Below are positions 41,373-50,906 of a stretch of 64,000 nt of DNA, one piece after another. The DNA lies in the NCBI GenBank assembly GCA_910585275.1, contig CAJUCW010000014.1, positions 1-64,000 of the forward strand, written 5' to 3'. The notes below the pieces were generated by a model, which was not told where the DNA came from, ran no database searches, and saw only the letters and a program-made list of their open reading frames with translations. The stretch comes from an uncultured Muribaculaceae bacterium. GTDB taxonomy: Bacteria > Bacteroidota > Bacteroidia > Bacteroidales > Muribaculaceae. The position numbers and the translations under genes were made by a program. How positions within the stretch are numbered: position 1 is the first letter of the stretch; every line of letters begins with the position of its first letter.

Positions 41373-42509
41373 AATCGACACGCCGTTTATATCGGGCATT
41401 CTTTCACCCGAATATACCACCGATTTCTTTCCGACCAATTCTGGAAAAACTTTTTCAAAATTATTCAGACCTTTTATAAAATCCGGATGAAATGTAGATG
41501 ACGATTTGATTTCGTAGCAATCGTAAGTATGTCCGTTTTTTACCAATAAATCCACTTCGTTGCCGTTTGAATCCCGATAGAAGTATAGTCCTCCGTTTGA
41601 ACCATTGTTGTATATTTTTTTCAAATGTTCCATTATGACCATATTTTCAAACAAATGTCCTCTCATTTTATCCCGATTAAGCATTTGTGGATTGTCAATC
41701 TCAAGGAGATAAGCTGCCAACCCCGAATCCGTAAAGTAGATTTTAGGACTCTTGGTTAAACGTTTGCGCGTATTGGTAGAGAATGGGGGCAGCAGATATA
41801 TAAGATATGATGCTTGAAGCACTGAAACCCAAGAAGTGATAGTATTTGCTGACACTCCAAGTTCGTTCGACAGTTCAGACGCATTGAAAACGCTTCCAAT
41901 GCGTGCTGCGCAAAGTCTTACGAAACGTTGAAATTTATCGAGATCTTTCACGGCCAACACGTTTCTTACGTCTCGTTCAATATAAGTTTTAACGTAATTC
42001 GGATAAAGCAATTTCGGAATGTTCTTTTCGCTCCAGATTGCCGGATAAAAACCTTTATAAAGGATTTCATCGAGTGTGTTGTCGGAATCAATTCCCGAGA
42101 TTTCTGTTAATGATAGCGGTAAAAGTTCAAAAATTGCTGAACGCCCTGCCAATGACTGTGTTATGTTCTGTAAAAGTGTGAATTGGGAACTGCCGGTCAA
42201 GTAGAATTTTCGCTCAGGATGTTGATCTACTATTCCTTGCAGATACGACAATAGCTGTGGCGTATTTTGCACTTCATCAATTATAACGCCATCGCAAAAC
42301 TGCGATAAAAAACCCTTGGGGTCCATGACCACCGATTGCCTTATATCAGGGTCCTCCATCGAATAATAAGGTACATTTTCAAAAATATGGCGAAGAAGCG
42401 TTGATTTACCCGATTGACGTGGTCCTGTAAGCGTCACAATCGGAAAGTAACGAGATGCTTCCGAGATGGCTTCAGCCATTGTTCGTGGAATGAATGTATT
42501 TGTCATCAT
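41355..42509 (-). CDS. AAA ATPase with DUF4143-like C-terminal domain
   Basis: A 384-residue protein. Walker A is LTGPRQSGKST (about residues 26-36), Walker B is DGVIIDEVQNTP, an FYLTGSSQ sensor strand follows, and the C-terminus has IYFTDSGLAAYLL and GNEVDLLV, then CYEIKSSSTFHPDF, a DUF4143/PD-(D/E)xK-like ending. Common in gut Bacteroidales; the biological role is unknown. The start is MMTNTFIPRT at 42509; an upstream ATG at 42533 is possible. A deleted second copy lies at 36676-36838. Confidence 0.88.
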   Translation of the reverse strand: MMTNTFIPRTMAEAISEASRYFPIVTLTGPRQSGKSTLLRHIFENVPYYSMEDPDIRQSVVMDPKGFLSQFCDGVIIDEVQNTPQLLSYLQGIVDQHPERKFYLTGSSQFTLLQNITQSLAGRSAIFELLPLSLTEISGIDSDNTLDEILYKGFYPAIWSEKNIPKLLYPNYVKTYIERDVRNVLAVKDLDKFQRFVRLCAARIGSVFNASELSNELGVSANTITSWVSVLQASYLIYLLPPFSTNTRKRLTKSPKIYFTDSGLAAYLLEIDNPQMLNRDKMRGHLFENMVIMEHLKKIYNNGSNGGLYFYRDSNGNEVDLLVKNGHTYDCYEIKSSSTFHPDFIKGLNNFEKVFPELVGKKSVVYSGERMPDINGVSILNFRQ

Positions 42510-42711
42510 ATCGTATTTTATGCAAATTCTCAATGCTACTGCGAATTTACATAAAATTTATTTACTCTCCAAATATTAATGCATTATCATAGCCCAAAAT
42601 ATTTCATTCGACGCTTTTATAATCGGCCCCGAAGGACCGATAACACAACAACGGCGGGAACATGATGGCGGCGGCACAACGACGACGGGAATACAATAAG
42701 AACGGGAATTA

Positions 42712-43632
42712 TCAGGGGGTGTATCGGCGGAGGGTTTCGGCGACGAGCGATTTGATTTCGTCGCGGAGCCATTGCGGCGAGAGGATTTCGGTGGAACCGC
42801 CGAGGGCGAGCACGGCGTGTTGGAATTCGTATTCCGGACGAACCGTCAAGCTGTAGTCGGAATATTCGCTGTTCTTTGTGATAAGCTGTTGCGTCTTATG
42901 GAGCGGCAATGACTCTACGTAGGCGCGCTGATTGCCATATACCCTCAGCCTTACTTCTTCCGGTTCGTAGTCGCTGTCAACGTTCACACCTATCACCTCG
43001 TCGAAATATTTGTTGACATCCACTGCTCTGTCAGGTTCGAAAGTTTTGTCGGTAATATGCAACGACTCCAGACGGTCGAGACCCAGGACGGTTACGAATT
43101 CGTTTCTGCCTAACTTTGCCAACAGATACCACCGCTGTCCCGACTGTTTGAGACCTAACGGCGTGGCATCGGTTTCGAAATCATTGAAGAAATTATAGCG
43201 TTGGTAGGTCAGGCGCACTATCCGGTTTTTTGCCATAGCCTCGATGATGGAGGGTATGTATTCCGTTCCACCCGAAGTTGGTTCAAACATTACGCGCCGG
43301 GCTATTTCCGTGTTTCCGCGGAGTTGGTTGTCGATGGCGAGGCCGTTGAAAAGCCATGACGTGAACGACGGGCCGTTGAGTGCGTCGTCATTTTCGATGT
43401 AATACGTGTTGCCGTTATGGCGGTTGCAAAGTATGTCGATGCCGAAAATGTCGGCTATAGCCTGCCTGTGGCGGTGGAAAGTGCGCTCCGGGATTATTGT
43501 TTCGTCTTCGAGGCGTAGCGAACGCTCGTCGAGCCATTTTTCGTTTATTTCCTCAAGGGAAATGTTGCCGGCGCGTCTAATCGTTTCGATGAGCCATACG
43601 TAGCGTCTTATCAGTCTTACGGAAGTTGCCAT
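42712..43632 (-). CDS. WYL-domain transcriptional regulator
   Basis: A 306-residue regulator with an N-terminal winged helix (MATSVRLIRRYVWLIETIRR, then ERTFHRHRQAIADIFG) and a WYL domain containing GQRWYLLAKLGRNEFVTVLGLDRL, plus a C-terminal extension (LGGSTEILSPQWLRDEI). WYL domains often bind nucleic acid or small ligands and control defence or stress genes. The start at 43632 is fixed by the -7 element at 43648-43655. It stands alone next to the fructan operon with a terminator between, so a link to fructan use is not implied. Confidence 0.9.
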   Translation of the reverse strand: MATSVRLIRRYVWLIETIRRAGNISLEEINEKWLDERSLRLEDETIIPERTFHRHRQAIADIFGIDILCNRHNGNTYYIENDDALNGPSFTSWLFNGLAIDNQLRGNTEIARRVMFEPTSGGTEYIPSIIEAMAKNRIVRLTYQRYNFFNDFETDATPLGLKQSGQRWYLLAKLGRNEFVTVLGLDRLESLHITDKTFEPDRAVDVNKYFDEVIGVNVDSDYEPEEVRLRVYGNQRAYVESLPLHKTQQLITKNSEYSDYSLTVRPEYEFQHAVLALGGSTEILSPQWLRDEIKSLVAETLRRYTP

Positions 43633-43647
43633 AACGTTTGTTTTCCG

Positions 43648-43655
43648 CAAAGATA
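43648..43655 (-). promoter_or_regulatory. -7 element for the WYL regulator
   Basis: On the minus strand this reads TATCTTTG, matching TAnnTTTG, 15 bases before the ATG at 43632. It excludes a longer start at 43650. Confidence 0.55.
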
Positions 43656-43689
43656 ATTATTCGTCATGACATTTCGCGGCAAAATACAA

Positions 43690-43722
43690 AGAAAAAACGG
43701 GATGTGTCACCACACCCCGCCT
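43690..43722 (-). terminator. Terminator of the GH32-MFS-fructokinase operon
   Basis: GGGATGTG pairs with CACACCCC (one mismatch) around a short loop, with AAAAAA on the left giving a U-run in the minus transcript. It lies 25 bases past the fructokinase stop. Confidence 0.55.
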
Positions 43723-43746
43723 TCTGAAAATATTATCGATTCTTGC

Positions 43747-44625
43747 TTATTCTTTGAGGTCGGTGGGGAGGATTGGCATGGCGCCCTTCTTTGTGCAAAC
43801 GAATGCCGATGTGCGCACAGCGAGGGAGTGGGCCTCCGGCACGGTTTTCCCCTTAAGGATGTTGGCAATAAAAGCCGCCGTGAAAGAGTCGCCTGCCCCT
43901 ACGGTGTCAGCCACCTCCACTTGTGGAGTGGGAAGGAACGACACAGAGCCCGGGGTGAAGACGTAGCTTCCGTTGATGCCGCAAGTGAGTATGAGCATTT
44001 TCAGGTTGTATTTGCCCAAAAGAATCCAGCATTTGTCTTGAAGGTCGATTCCCGGATATCCGAACATACGGCTAACGGTCACGAGTTCCTCGTCATTTAT
44101 CTTGAGGATGTTGCAGCGCTCCATGGAGTTGCAGAGGATTTCTTTGTTGAAGAATCCTTGGCGCAGGTTGACGTCGAACACTATCAAAGAGTCATCGTTT
44201 TTCGGCATGGCGTCGAGAAAACGGTTGATGGTTTCGCGCGACACCACATTGCGCTGGGCGAGCGACCCGAAGCATACGGCTTTAGTGTTGGCGGCAAGCG
44301 TCTCCAGTTCTTCCGTGTAGGGGATGTTGTCCCAAGCCACGTTCTCTTTGATTTCATATTGGGGTATGCCCGCCTGGTCGATTTCCACCTGCACGGTGCC
44401 GGTGGGGTAGGGCACTTTTGCGATGAGATGGTTGAGGCCTTTCGACACGAAGTTCTCGATGATTTCGTTGCCGAGCGCGTCGTCGCCTATGGCACTCACC
44501 ACGCAGCTCGGAAGCCCGAACTGTGAAACGTGGTATGCGAAGTTGGCGGGAGCGCCACCTATTTTCTTACCTTCGGGGAGGACATCCCAAAGAGCCTCGC
44601 CCATTCCTACTACAACGTCTTTCAT
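43747..44625 (-). CDS. Fructokinase (PfkB/ribokinase family)
   Basis: A 292-residue sugar kinase. The N-terminal GMGEALWDVLPEGKKIGGAP with NFAYH is the PfkB substrate-binding start, and the C-terminal VADTVGAGDSFTAAFI carries the anion hole and the catalytic Asp. It phosphorylates a hexose, most likely fructose to fructose-6-phosphate, given its position as last gene of an operon with GH32 and a sugar transporter. B. thetaiotaomicron has an equivalent kinase in its fructan locus. The gap to the MFS gene is 9 bases. Confidence 0.93.
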   Translation of the reverse strand: MKDVVVGMGEALWDVLPEGKKIGGAPANFAYHVSQFGLPSCVVSAIGDDALGNEIIENFVSKGLNHLIAKVPYPTGTVQVEIDQAGIPQYEIKENVAWDNIPYTEELETLAANTKAVCFGSLAQRNVVSRETINRFLDAMPKNDDSLIVFDVNLRQGFFNKEILCNSMERCNILKINDEELVTVSRMFGYPGIDLQDKCWILLGKYNLKMLILTCGINGSYVFTPGSVSFLPTPQVEVADTVGAGDSFTAAFIANILKGKTVPEAHSLAVRTSAFVCTKKGAMPILPTDLKE

Positions 44626-44634
44626 GACTTATAT

Positions 44635-45828
44635 TTATTTTACGGTTTTAATCTTCATTGTATAATAGAGGAGATAGACCACGCCGACACACATCACGGC
44701 CACTGCGCCGGCCTGGCCGATGGAGTCGGCTGCAAAGCCCATGGCGAGAGGGAAGACAGTGCCTCCGAAAAGACCCATAATCATGAGGCCCGACACTTCG
44801 TTTTTCTCCGACGGTGACGATAGAAGCGCCTGTGAGAAGACAATCGAGAAGATGTTGGAGTTGCCGAAGCCGATGAGGGCGAGGGCCACGTAAATTGCGC
44901 TGAGTGAGTCGCAGACGAAAAGCATCGCCATGGCGGCAAGCATCATGACCACGCTGATTCCGAAGAAAATCTTGGGCGACATGGCGCGGAGAATGAAAGC
45001 CCCGAGGAAGCATCCTGCCGTGCGGAAGATGAAATATACGCTCGTGGCGAATCCCGCTTCTTCGAGAGGGAGCGACAGACGCTCCATAATGATTTTGGGG
45101 GCTGTGGTATTGGTGCCTACGTCGATGCCTACGTGGCACATGATGCCGATGAAGCAGAGCAGTATGAACGGGCGGCTCAACAGTCGCAGGCATTCACCTA
45201 TGCCCGAAGCCTTGTCGGGGCGTTCCTCCTCGATGGGGGTGGCGGCGAGGGCGGAGATTGAGAATACGCTGACAATGGCATATATCACGAAGAGGGCTCT
45301 CCAGCCGAGTCCGAACGTGGGGAGATAGGTGGTGGCGCCCCAGGCGGCGAGAATCGGTGCGAGGAACGACGCTATGGCTTTCACAAACTGTCCGAAGGTG
45401 AGGGTGGATGCGAGTTTGTCGCCGCTGATGAGGTTGGTCACCAAGGGGTTGAGCGAGGTTTGCATCACGGCGTTGCCGATTCCGAGCAGCGAGAACGACA
45501 TTAGCATAATGGTGTAGCTGTCGCCCGTGATTGGGAGTATGAGCGAGAGGGCGGTGATGACGAGGCTGATGAGCACGGTCTTCTTCCTGCCGATTTTGTT
45601 CATAAGCATTCCGGTCGGCACCGAGAAAATCAGAAACCAGAAGAATACCAGCGAGGGGAAGAGGTTGGCTTGCGAATCGGTGAGGTTGAGGTCTTTCTGC
45701 ACATAATTGGAGGCCGTGCCCACGAGGTCAACGAACCCCATGGCGAAGAAACACAGCATCACCGGTAGAATCTGTATTATAAACGACTTCTTGTCGGTCG
45801 CGATCGTTTGGGAGGTTTTCATTGTCAT
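44635..45828 (-). CDS. MFS sugar transporter (probable fructose importer)
   Basis: A 397-residue protein with about 12 TM helices and the MFS loop motif MLMNKIGRKKTVLI after TM2. The N-terminus (ATDKKSFIIQILPVMLCFFA) is cytoplasmic. It would bring fructose released by periplasmic GH32 enzymes across the inner membrane. The assignment to fructose rests on context: the gene sits between GH32 (23 bases upstream) and fructokinase (9 bases downstream). Confidence 0.9.
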   Translation of the reverse strand: MTMKTSQTIATDKKSFIIQILPVMLCFFAMGFVDLVGTASNYVQKDLNLTDSQANLFPSLVFFWFLIFSVPTGMLMNKIGRKKTVLISLVITALSLILPITGDSYTIMLMSFSLLGIGNAVMQTSLNPLVTNLISGDKLASTLTFGQFVKAIASFLAPILAAWGATTYLPTFGLGWRALFVIYAIVSVFSISALAATPIEEERPDKASGIGECLRLLSRPFILLCFIGIMCHVGIDVGTNTTAPKIIMERLSLPLEEAGFATSVYFIFRTAGCFLGAFILRAMSPKIFFGISVVMMLAAMAMLFVCDSLSAIYVALALIGFGNSNIFSIVFSQALLSSPSEKNEVSGLMIMGLFGGTVFPLAMGFAADSIGQAGAVAVMCVGVVYLLYYTMKIKTVK

Positions 45829-45851
45829 GTCCTTGTTTTATGGGGTGATAG

Positions 45852-47708
45852 TCAGTTTGCGTTGAGTGAATAAACTTTCAGACTGTCAAGTTTCGCGTTG
45901 CTCCCGGTGGATGACACCGTCAGCGTCGTGTAAGGCTCGTTGGGGAAGACGAGGTTGGTCATCACGAACTTGCCGTCGTTGCCGAAAAGTTCGATGCTTG
46001 AGCGGTCAACATAAATTCGCAGTGAAATCTTGCCGTCGTTCTCGAAAGTGGGCGATACGGTAACTGCCGGGAATCCTTCGCTGAAATCCACCTGTCCGCT
46101 TTCGCGGCGGTCGAATGCCATAGTGCGGTCTGCGGGGTTATAGGTCATTGTAACCTTGTCGCCCTGCTTGTTGGCAAGTGTGAGCGTCACTGCCGAAGCC
46201 TTTTGCGACTCGAAGTCCACGAGAATCTCGCAGATTCCGTTGTTGGCGGCGGGGAGCTGGAAAGTTTTTCCTTTTTTGTTTATCCCCGTTTTTCCGGAAT
46301 TGCAGGCAAGTTTGCCGCGAAGTTCGAGCAGTTCGGGCGAGGGGACACTCGATGCGTAGATTTCGCCGTCGGGGCCACGGAAGAGCCCTATTTCACGCGG
46401 CAGGGTATTGGCGCTGCGGTATTGCATCGTGGGCACCTCGGCGGCATACTGCCAGTTGCTCATCCAGCCGATTGCGGTGCGTCTCCCTTCCGGAGCGTCG
46501 CTCCAGCTTACGAGGGCATAGTTGTCTTTGCCGTAGTCGAGCCATTTAGTCGGGATTTTGCCGCTTGCGTCGGTGTCGGCGGTGAATGTCTTGCCGTCCC
46601 AGTCGCCTACGAAATACTGTATTGCGGAGCCTCCGAAAGGACCTCCGGGATTGATGTTGCAGATGAGCACCCATTTCTTGTCGTTGCTGCCTGCCACCGG
46701 AAGCTCGAACAGGTCGGGGCATTCCCACACTCCGTCCTGGCATCCTTCCCCTTTGCCGAAGCCGCTTTGAAGCGTCCATTTCTTAAGGTCGGGGGAAGTG
46801 AAGAAAAGCATCTCGTGGTCCAGGGCGTGCGCCAGCACGAGGTTCCATTCCCCGGTTTTCTCGTTCCAGAACATATTGGGGTCTCGTGCTTCACTTTCGA
46901 GCGTCAGCACCGGGTTGGAGTGGAGGATGTCGAAAGTGGTTCCGTTGTCGCGGCTTGAAGCGAGGCTTTGCATCTGGCTCGTGCCTGCCGACGTGTAGAG
47001 GGCGATTATCGCGTCTTTACCGAATCCGGCACTTCCTTCGCGGTCAACCACGCAGCTGCCGCTGAAGACCGAGCCGAGTCCGTTAGGCTTTATGGCGAGG
47101 GGCATATGCTCCCAGTTGACGAGGTCGGAAGAAACCGAGTGTCCCCACGTCATATTCTGCCACTTCGAGCCGTAAGGGTTGTATTGGTAATATAGATGCC
47201 ATTTGCCGTCTTTATAAAACATTCCGTTCGGGTCGTTCATCCATCCGTAGAGAGGGGTGTGGTGGTAAGCCGGGCGGTATTTCGTTTCCTTGTCGGAGTT
47301 GTCAAACGAATCTGAAACCGATATTCCTTTCCAGCATACGTCTTCCTTCGCCTCGCGCACGGAGCTTCTTCCCTGCGGTGTGACGATGTCGAGAATCACG
47401 TTCTTCCCTTTGTAGGGGGAGAGGTCGAACGGCACCGTATAGTCCGTTTTCGATTTTGCGAGGCGCACATAAATCGTCTCCGCGATTTTCCCATCCACGA
47501 GCACGTTTATGCGGGCGTCGTCGTTGGCTTCCTGCACCGGAAGTATGAGATAGTCGCCATCGCCGGTGACGCGCACCAGAGTGTTGCTCACTCCGAGGTG
47601 GTTTATTTCCACTCCGTTTTCTGCTAAGGAAAAGAGGGGGCACAAAGCGAAAGCTGCCGAAGCCATCATGACTTTGAAACCGTTTTTGATGTCGATTATA
47701 TTTTCCAT
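45852..47708 (-). CDS. GH32 fructan hydrolase, secreted
   Basis: A 618-residue enzyme. After a signal-like N-terminus and an extra N-terminal beta domain of about 120 residues comes the GH32 five-bladed propeller: nucleophile Asp in WMNDPNG (D159), transition-state Asp in ARDP (D276) and general acid Glu in WECPD (E329). A C-terminal beta-sandwich follows (KISLRIYVDRSSIELFGNDG). It releases fructose from levan, inulin or sucrose-type chains; exo- versus endo-action cannot be read from sequence. The start is MENIIDIKNGFK at 47708, because the longer frame to 47741 is less likely. First gene of the minus-strand operon; its promoter (-7 at 47832-47839) gives a leader of about 120 bases with a small CGGCG hairpin near 47754-47772. 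Confidence 0.95.
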   Translation of the reverse strand: MENIIDIKNGFKVMMASAAFALCPLFSLAENGVEINHLGVSNTLVRVTGDGDYLILPVQEANDDARINVLVDGKIAETIYVRLAKSKTDYTVPFDLSPYKGKNVILDIVTPQGRSSVREAKEDVCWKGISVSDSFDNSDKETKYRPAYHHTPLYGWMNDPNGMFYKDGKWHLYYQYNPYGSKWQNMTWGHSVSSDLVNWEHMPLAIKPNGLGSVFSGSCVVDREGSAGFGKDAIIALYTSAGTSQMQSLASSRDNGTTFDILHSNPVLTLESEARDPNMFWNEKTGEWNLVLAHALDHEMLFFTSPDLKKWTLQSGFGKGEGCQDGVWECPDLFELPVAGSNDKKWVLICNINPGGPFGGSAIQYFVGDWDGKTFTADTDASGKIPTKWLDYGKDNYALVSWSDAPEGRRTAIGWMSNWQYAAEVPTMQYRSANTLPREIGLFRGPDGEIYASSVPSPELLELRGKLACNSGKTGINKKGKTFQLPAANNGICEILVDFESQKASAVTLTLANKQGDKVTMTYNPADRTMAFDRRESGQVDFSEGFPAVTVSPTFENDGKISLRIYVDRSSIELFGNDGKFVMTNLVFPNEPYTTLTVSSTGSNAKLDSLKVYSLNAN

Positions 47709-47831
47709 TGTTAGATGATGATTATTCAAGTTAAAAAACAATCTTTTTTACCCCGGCGATTTTTATCCGCCGAAACCTTGTAACCTAAAACCAGCGTCGC
47801 GTTCGGAATGCATGTCTCCGAATCGACATTG

Positions 47832-47839
47832 CAAAGCTA
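47832..47839 (-). promoter_or_regulatory. -7 element of the GH32-MFS-fructokinase operon
   Basis: On the minus strand this reads TAGCTTTG, matching TAnnTTTG, about 125 bases before the GH32 ATG. It is divergent from the regulator promoter at 47946. Confidence 0.5.
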
Positions 47840-47945
47840 CTACATAAAGAAATTACACGGTATAAAAAAACGGGATTTGTATATAATAAATGTTGCATCC
47901 CATTATTTTTTATAAAGTATGCACTCTTTTTCATAGAGATATGAT

Positions 47946-47953
47946 TAACTTTG
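47946..47953 (+). promoter_or_regulatory. -7 element of the first hybrid regulator
   Basis: TAACTTTG matches TAnnTTTG, 26 bases before the ATG at 47980. Confidence 0.55.
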
Positions 47954-47979
47954 CAACAAAATCTAACGAATCCTGAAAA

Positions 47980-50724
47980 ATGAAGACCATTAGCAGTCTG
48001 TATCTGTTTCCCGTAATTATGCTTGCGCTCCTGGCCTTTTCCGGATGTAAGGAGGAAAAGGTCTATAAGATAGGTGTGTCGCAATGCAGCCAAGACGACT
48101 GGCGCAGCAAAATGAACGATGAGATTAACCGCGAGGCGATGTTTCATGAAGATGCCGAGATTGAAATTCGTTCGGCCAACGACGACAACGACCGCCAGAT
48201 AGCCGATATCCGGTATTTTGCCGACAACGGTTTCGACATAGTCATCGTTTCGCCGAATGAGGCGGCGGAACTTACCCCGGTAATAAAGGAGATATATGAA
48301 AAAGGTATGCCGGTCATTATTTTCGACCGTAATATTCTCGGCGACACCTACACTGCACGCATAGGCGTTGACGACGAGGGCCTGGGCAAATCTGCCGCCC
48401 ATTATGCCCTTTCCATCGGTAAGCTGGGAATGAATGCCATCGAGATTTACGGACTCCGCGGCTCCACTCCGGCCGAAGGGCGCCACTCCGGCTTCGAGAA
48501 AGAGTTCATCAAGGGCGGTGGAAATCTTTTGGCGAGCGTGGCTGCAGACTGGAACAAAGAAGACGCCATTCCGCTGACCGATTCCCTGCTGCGTGTATAT
48601 AAGGACGTTGATCTTATTTTCGCCCACAATGACCGCATGGCCATCGGCGCTTCGGAAGTGGCGAAGTCCATGGGGCGCGACGATATAAAGATAATAGGTA
48701 TCGACGCGGCTCCAAATATCGGAATCCAAGCAGTGGCCGATGGCATAATCGACGCCACATTCCTTTATCCCACCGAAGGGCATCGCCTTATCCGCACCGC
48801 GTTGGCGATTCTTAAAGGGGAACCTTACGAGAAAGAAAAAATTCTTCCGGTGTCGTCTGCCGTTGACCTCAGCAACGCCGATATCCTCCTGCTTCAGAAC
48901 GAGACCTTGAAAGACGAGACAGGAAAGATGAAAGTGCTTAAAAACAGTATCGACGATTATTGGGCGCAACATTCTTCTCAGACTTCCTTGTTCTATGCCA
49001 GCATCGTTATCATCGTGCTGCTTTTCGGCGTTATTTTCCTGGTTCTTCGTGCCTTCTGGCAACACAAACGTCATCAGGCTCTCCTTGTTGCCCAAAATAG
49101 GTTGCTTGAAGAGGAACGCGACAAACAGAAGACCCTCAACGAGAAACTACAGGATGCCACACAGTCGAAACTGATGTTTTTCACTAACGTTTCGCATGAC
49201 CTCCGCACGCCGCTCACGCTTATTTCCGTGCCTGTGTCGCAACTCGCCGAAGCCGACAACCTTACGTCCCAGCAACGCTCTCTGATCAAGATAGCCGACA
49301 AGAACGTCCGAATTCTCTATCGCCTCATAAACCAGATTCTTGATTTCAGAAAGTATGAAAACGGTAAGCTCGACCTCCGTCTCTCCGAAATAGATTTCGG
49401 GAAGAGCGTGGAGGAATGGATGGACTCGTTCTATGCCATGGCGAAGAAACGCGATATAAAGCTTGCTCTCGATGCGCCTGCTGAAAAGAAAGTGACGCTT
49501 GCTCTTGACTCCGAAAAAATCGAGCGCGTGTTTTTCAATCTGATTTCCAACGCTTTCAAATATACCCCCGACAACGGTGCCATCACCGTGATTTACCGTG
49601 TCGAAGGAAGTAACCTTGTGTTGAAAGTGGCAGATACCGGCGAAGGGATAAGCGAGCGCGACCTCGGCAATATTTTCGACCGTTTCTTTCAGGTTGACCG
49701 TGTGCATCCCAAAGGTTCCGGCATAGGTTTGTCGCTTGCAAAAGCTTTCGTTGAGCTTCACGGCGGCGAAATATCGGTTGAAAGCACGGAAGGTAAAGGG
49801 TCGGTGTTTACGGTTGTTATCCCCATATGTCATGTGTCGGACGCTGCGGCTGATTCTGAAAAACTCTTCAACGCCTCTGATGTGGAGGCTGAACTCGGCA
49901 ACATCGAAACCGAACTTACGATTGATGCCGACAAACCCCTTGTGCTTGTCATCGACGACAATAAAGATATCCAGAAACTCGTAGGCGAACTCCTCAACGC
50001 CGATTACAACGTGATTTCCGCCTTCAACGGCGCGGAAGGAATCAGAAAGGCGGTGAAATATGTGCCCGACCTCGTTATCTGCGACGTAATGATGCCGGTG
50101 ATGGACGGTCTGGAATGTTGCCGCCGCCTTAAGGAGGAGGTGACCACGTCCCATATTCCGGTGCTTATGCTCACGTCATGCTCCATGGACGAGCAAAGGG
50201 TGCAGGGTTATGAAAACGGGGCCGACGGCTATCTTTCCAAGCCGTTCGGTTCGAAAGTGCTCCTGGCGAGGTGCGCGAGCCTCATCTCAAACCGCAAACG
50301 TATAAAAGAACTTTGGACGGGTCGGAATGCATCACCGGTTGCCGCGCCCGTGGCGCCTAAGACGCGTCAGGTCGAAACCAAAGGTGGCGACATCGATAAT
50401 GAGTTTTACCGGCGTTTCCTCGAAATCTTCACCGCCGAGATGGGTAATGCTGATGTCAGCGTTGACCATATCGCATCCAAGATGGGGCTTGAAAGGACAC
50501 AGTTCTATAGAAAAATCAAGGCCCTTACCAACTATTCGCCCGTGGAACTTATGAGGAACCTGCGTCTCAAGCAGGCGAGGACGCTCATAACGTCGTCTGA
50601 GAAAAACATCAGCGAGGTGGCTTACGAAACGGGTTTCTCCACGCCGGCCTACTTCACCAAATGCTATCGCGAAGCCTACGGCGAGACCCCCACGGAGACA
50701 AGAAACAAGGCCATGGGGAAATAG
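47980..50724 (+). CDS. Hybrid two-component system with PBP-type sensor (fructan regulator 1)
   Basis: A 914-residue single-chain sensor-regulator. The N-terminal signal segment ends LLAFSGC. Residues about 28-320 are a periplasmic-binding-protein type 1 sugar sensor (KIGVSQCSQDDWRSKMNDEI, NDRMAIGASEVAKSMG). One TM helix lies at about 335-358. The histidine kinase follows with H406 (NVSHDLRTPLT) and an ATPase domain (NAFKYTP, GSGIGLSLAKAF). Next is a receiver with D702 (VICDVMMPVMDG) and a C-terminal AraC-type HTH. In B. thetaiotaomicron a similar protein (BT1754) binds fructose and activates the fructan locus. It probably controls the neighbouring susC and GH32 genes. Confidence 0.95.
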   Translation: MKTISSLYLFPVIMLALLAFSGCKEEKVYKIGVSQCSQDDWRSKMNDEINREAMFHEDAEIEIRSANDDNDRQIADIRYFADNGFDIVIVSPNEAAELTPVIKEIYEKGMPVIIFDRNILGDTYTARIGVDDEGLGKSAAHYALSIGKLGMNAIEIYGLRGSTPAEGRHSGFEKEFIKGGGNLLASVAADWNKEDAIPLTDSLLRVYKDVDLIFAHNDRMAIGASEVAKSMGRDDIKIIGIDAAPNIGIQAVADGIIDATFLYPTEGHRLIRTALAILKGEPYEKEKILPVSSAVDLSNADILLLQNETLKDETGKMKVLKNSIDDYWAQHSSQTSLFYASIVIIVLLFGVIFLVLRAFWQHKRHQALLVAQNRLLEEERDKQKTLNEKLQDATQSKLMFFTNVSHDLRTPLTLISVPVSQLAEADNLTSQQRSLIKIADKNVRILYRLINQILDFRKYENGKLDLRLSEIDFGKSVEEWMDSFYAMAKKRDIKLALDAPAEKKVTLALDSEKIERVFFNLISNAFKYTPDNGAITVIYRVEGSNLVLKVADTGEGISERDLGNIFDRFFQVDRVHPKGSGIGLSLAKAFVELHGGEISVESTEGKGSVFTVVIPICHVSDAAADSEKLFNASDVEAELGNIETELTIDADKPLVLVIDDNKDIQKLVGELLNADYNVISAFNGAEGIRKAVKYVPDLVICDVMMPVMDGLECCRRLKEEVTTSHIPVLMLTSCSMDEQRVQGYENGADGYLSKPFGSKVLLARCASLISNRKRIKELWTGRNASPVAAPVAPKTRQVETKGGDIDNEFYRRFLEIFTAEMGNADVSVDHIASKMGLERTQFYRKIKALTNYSPVELMRNLRLKQARTLITSSEKNISEVAYETGFSTPAYFTKCYREAYGETPTETRNKAMGK

Positions 50725-50830
50725 CCGGCTTTGAAAAAATGCGCAAAACCTTTAGAAAAATAGCTGTATAATATCACAAATGTTGTGGAGTGTATGAATA
50801 ATCGTGCATTCCACAATTTTTAATACTCAT

Positions 50831-50875
50831 GTCAACATCTGTTATATTTCCGCCGCTTACGTCTTGTTAACTTTG
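50831..50875 (+). promoter_or_regulatory. susC-1 promoter with conserved upstream block
   Basis: A 28-base block beginning GTCAACATCTGTTATATTTC (50831-50858) precedes the -7 element TAACTTTG (50868-50875). The identical block, at the same 76-base distance from the ATG, lies before the second susC at 62674-62701. It is a candidate binding site for the hybrid regulators. Confidence 0.65.
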
Positions 50876-50906
50876 TGGCAGAATTATTAACCAACACTAA
50901 CATAAC

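Noticed and set aside
41071..41490. Single 139-codon gene
   Set aside because: Only the first 25 codons look like protein; the remainder is out of frame with the IGNMLDC fragment and runs antisense to the ATPase.
42622..42640. Small ATCGG/CCGAT hairpin as terminator for the WYL gene
   Set aside because: Only a 5-bp stem, about 70 bases from the gene end and no T-run.
43666..44526. 286-codon frame antisense to fructokinase
   Set aside because: The PfkB motifs on the minus strand are unambiguous; the plus-strand frame has no domain and is a codon-bias shadow.
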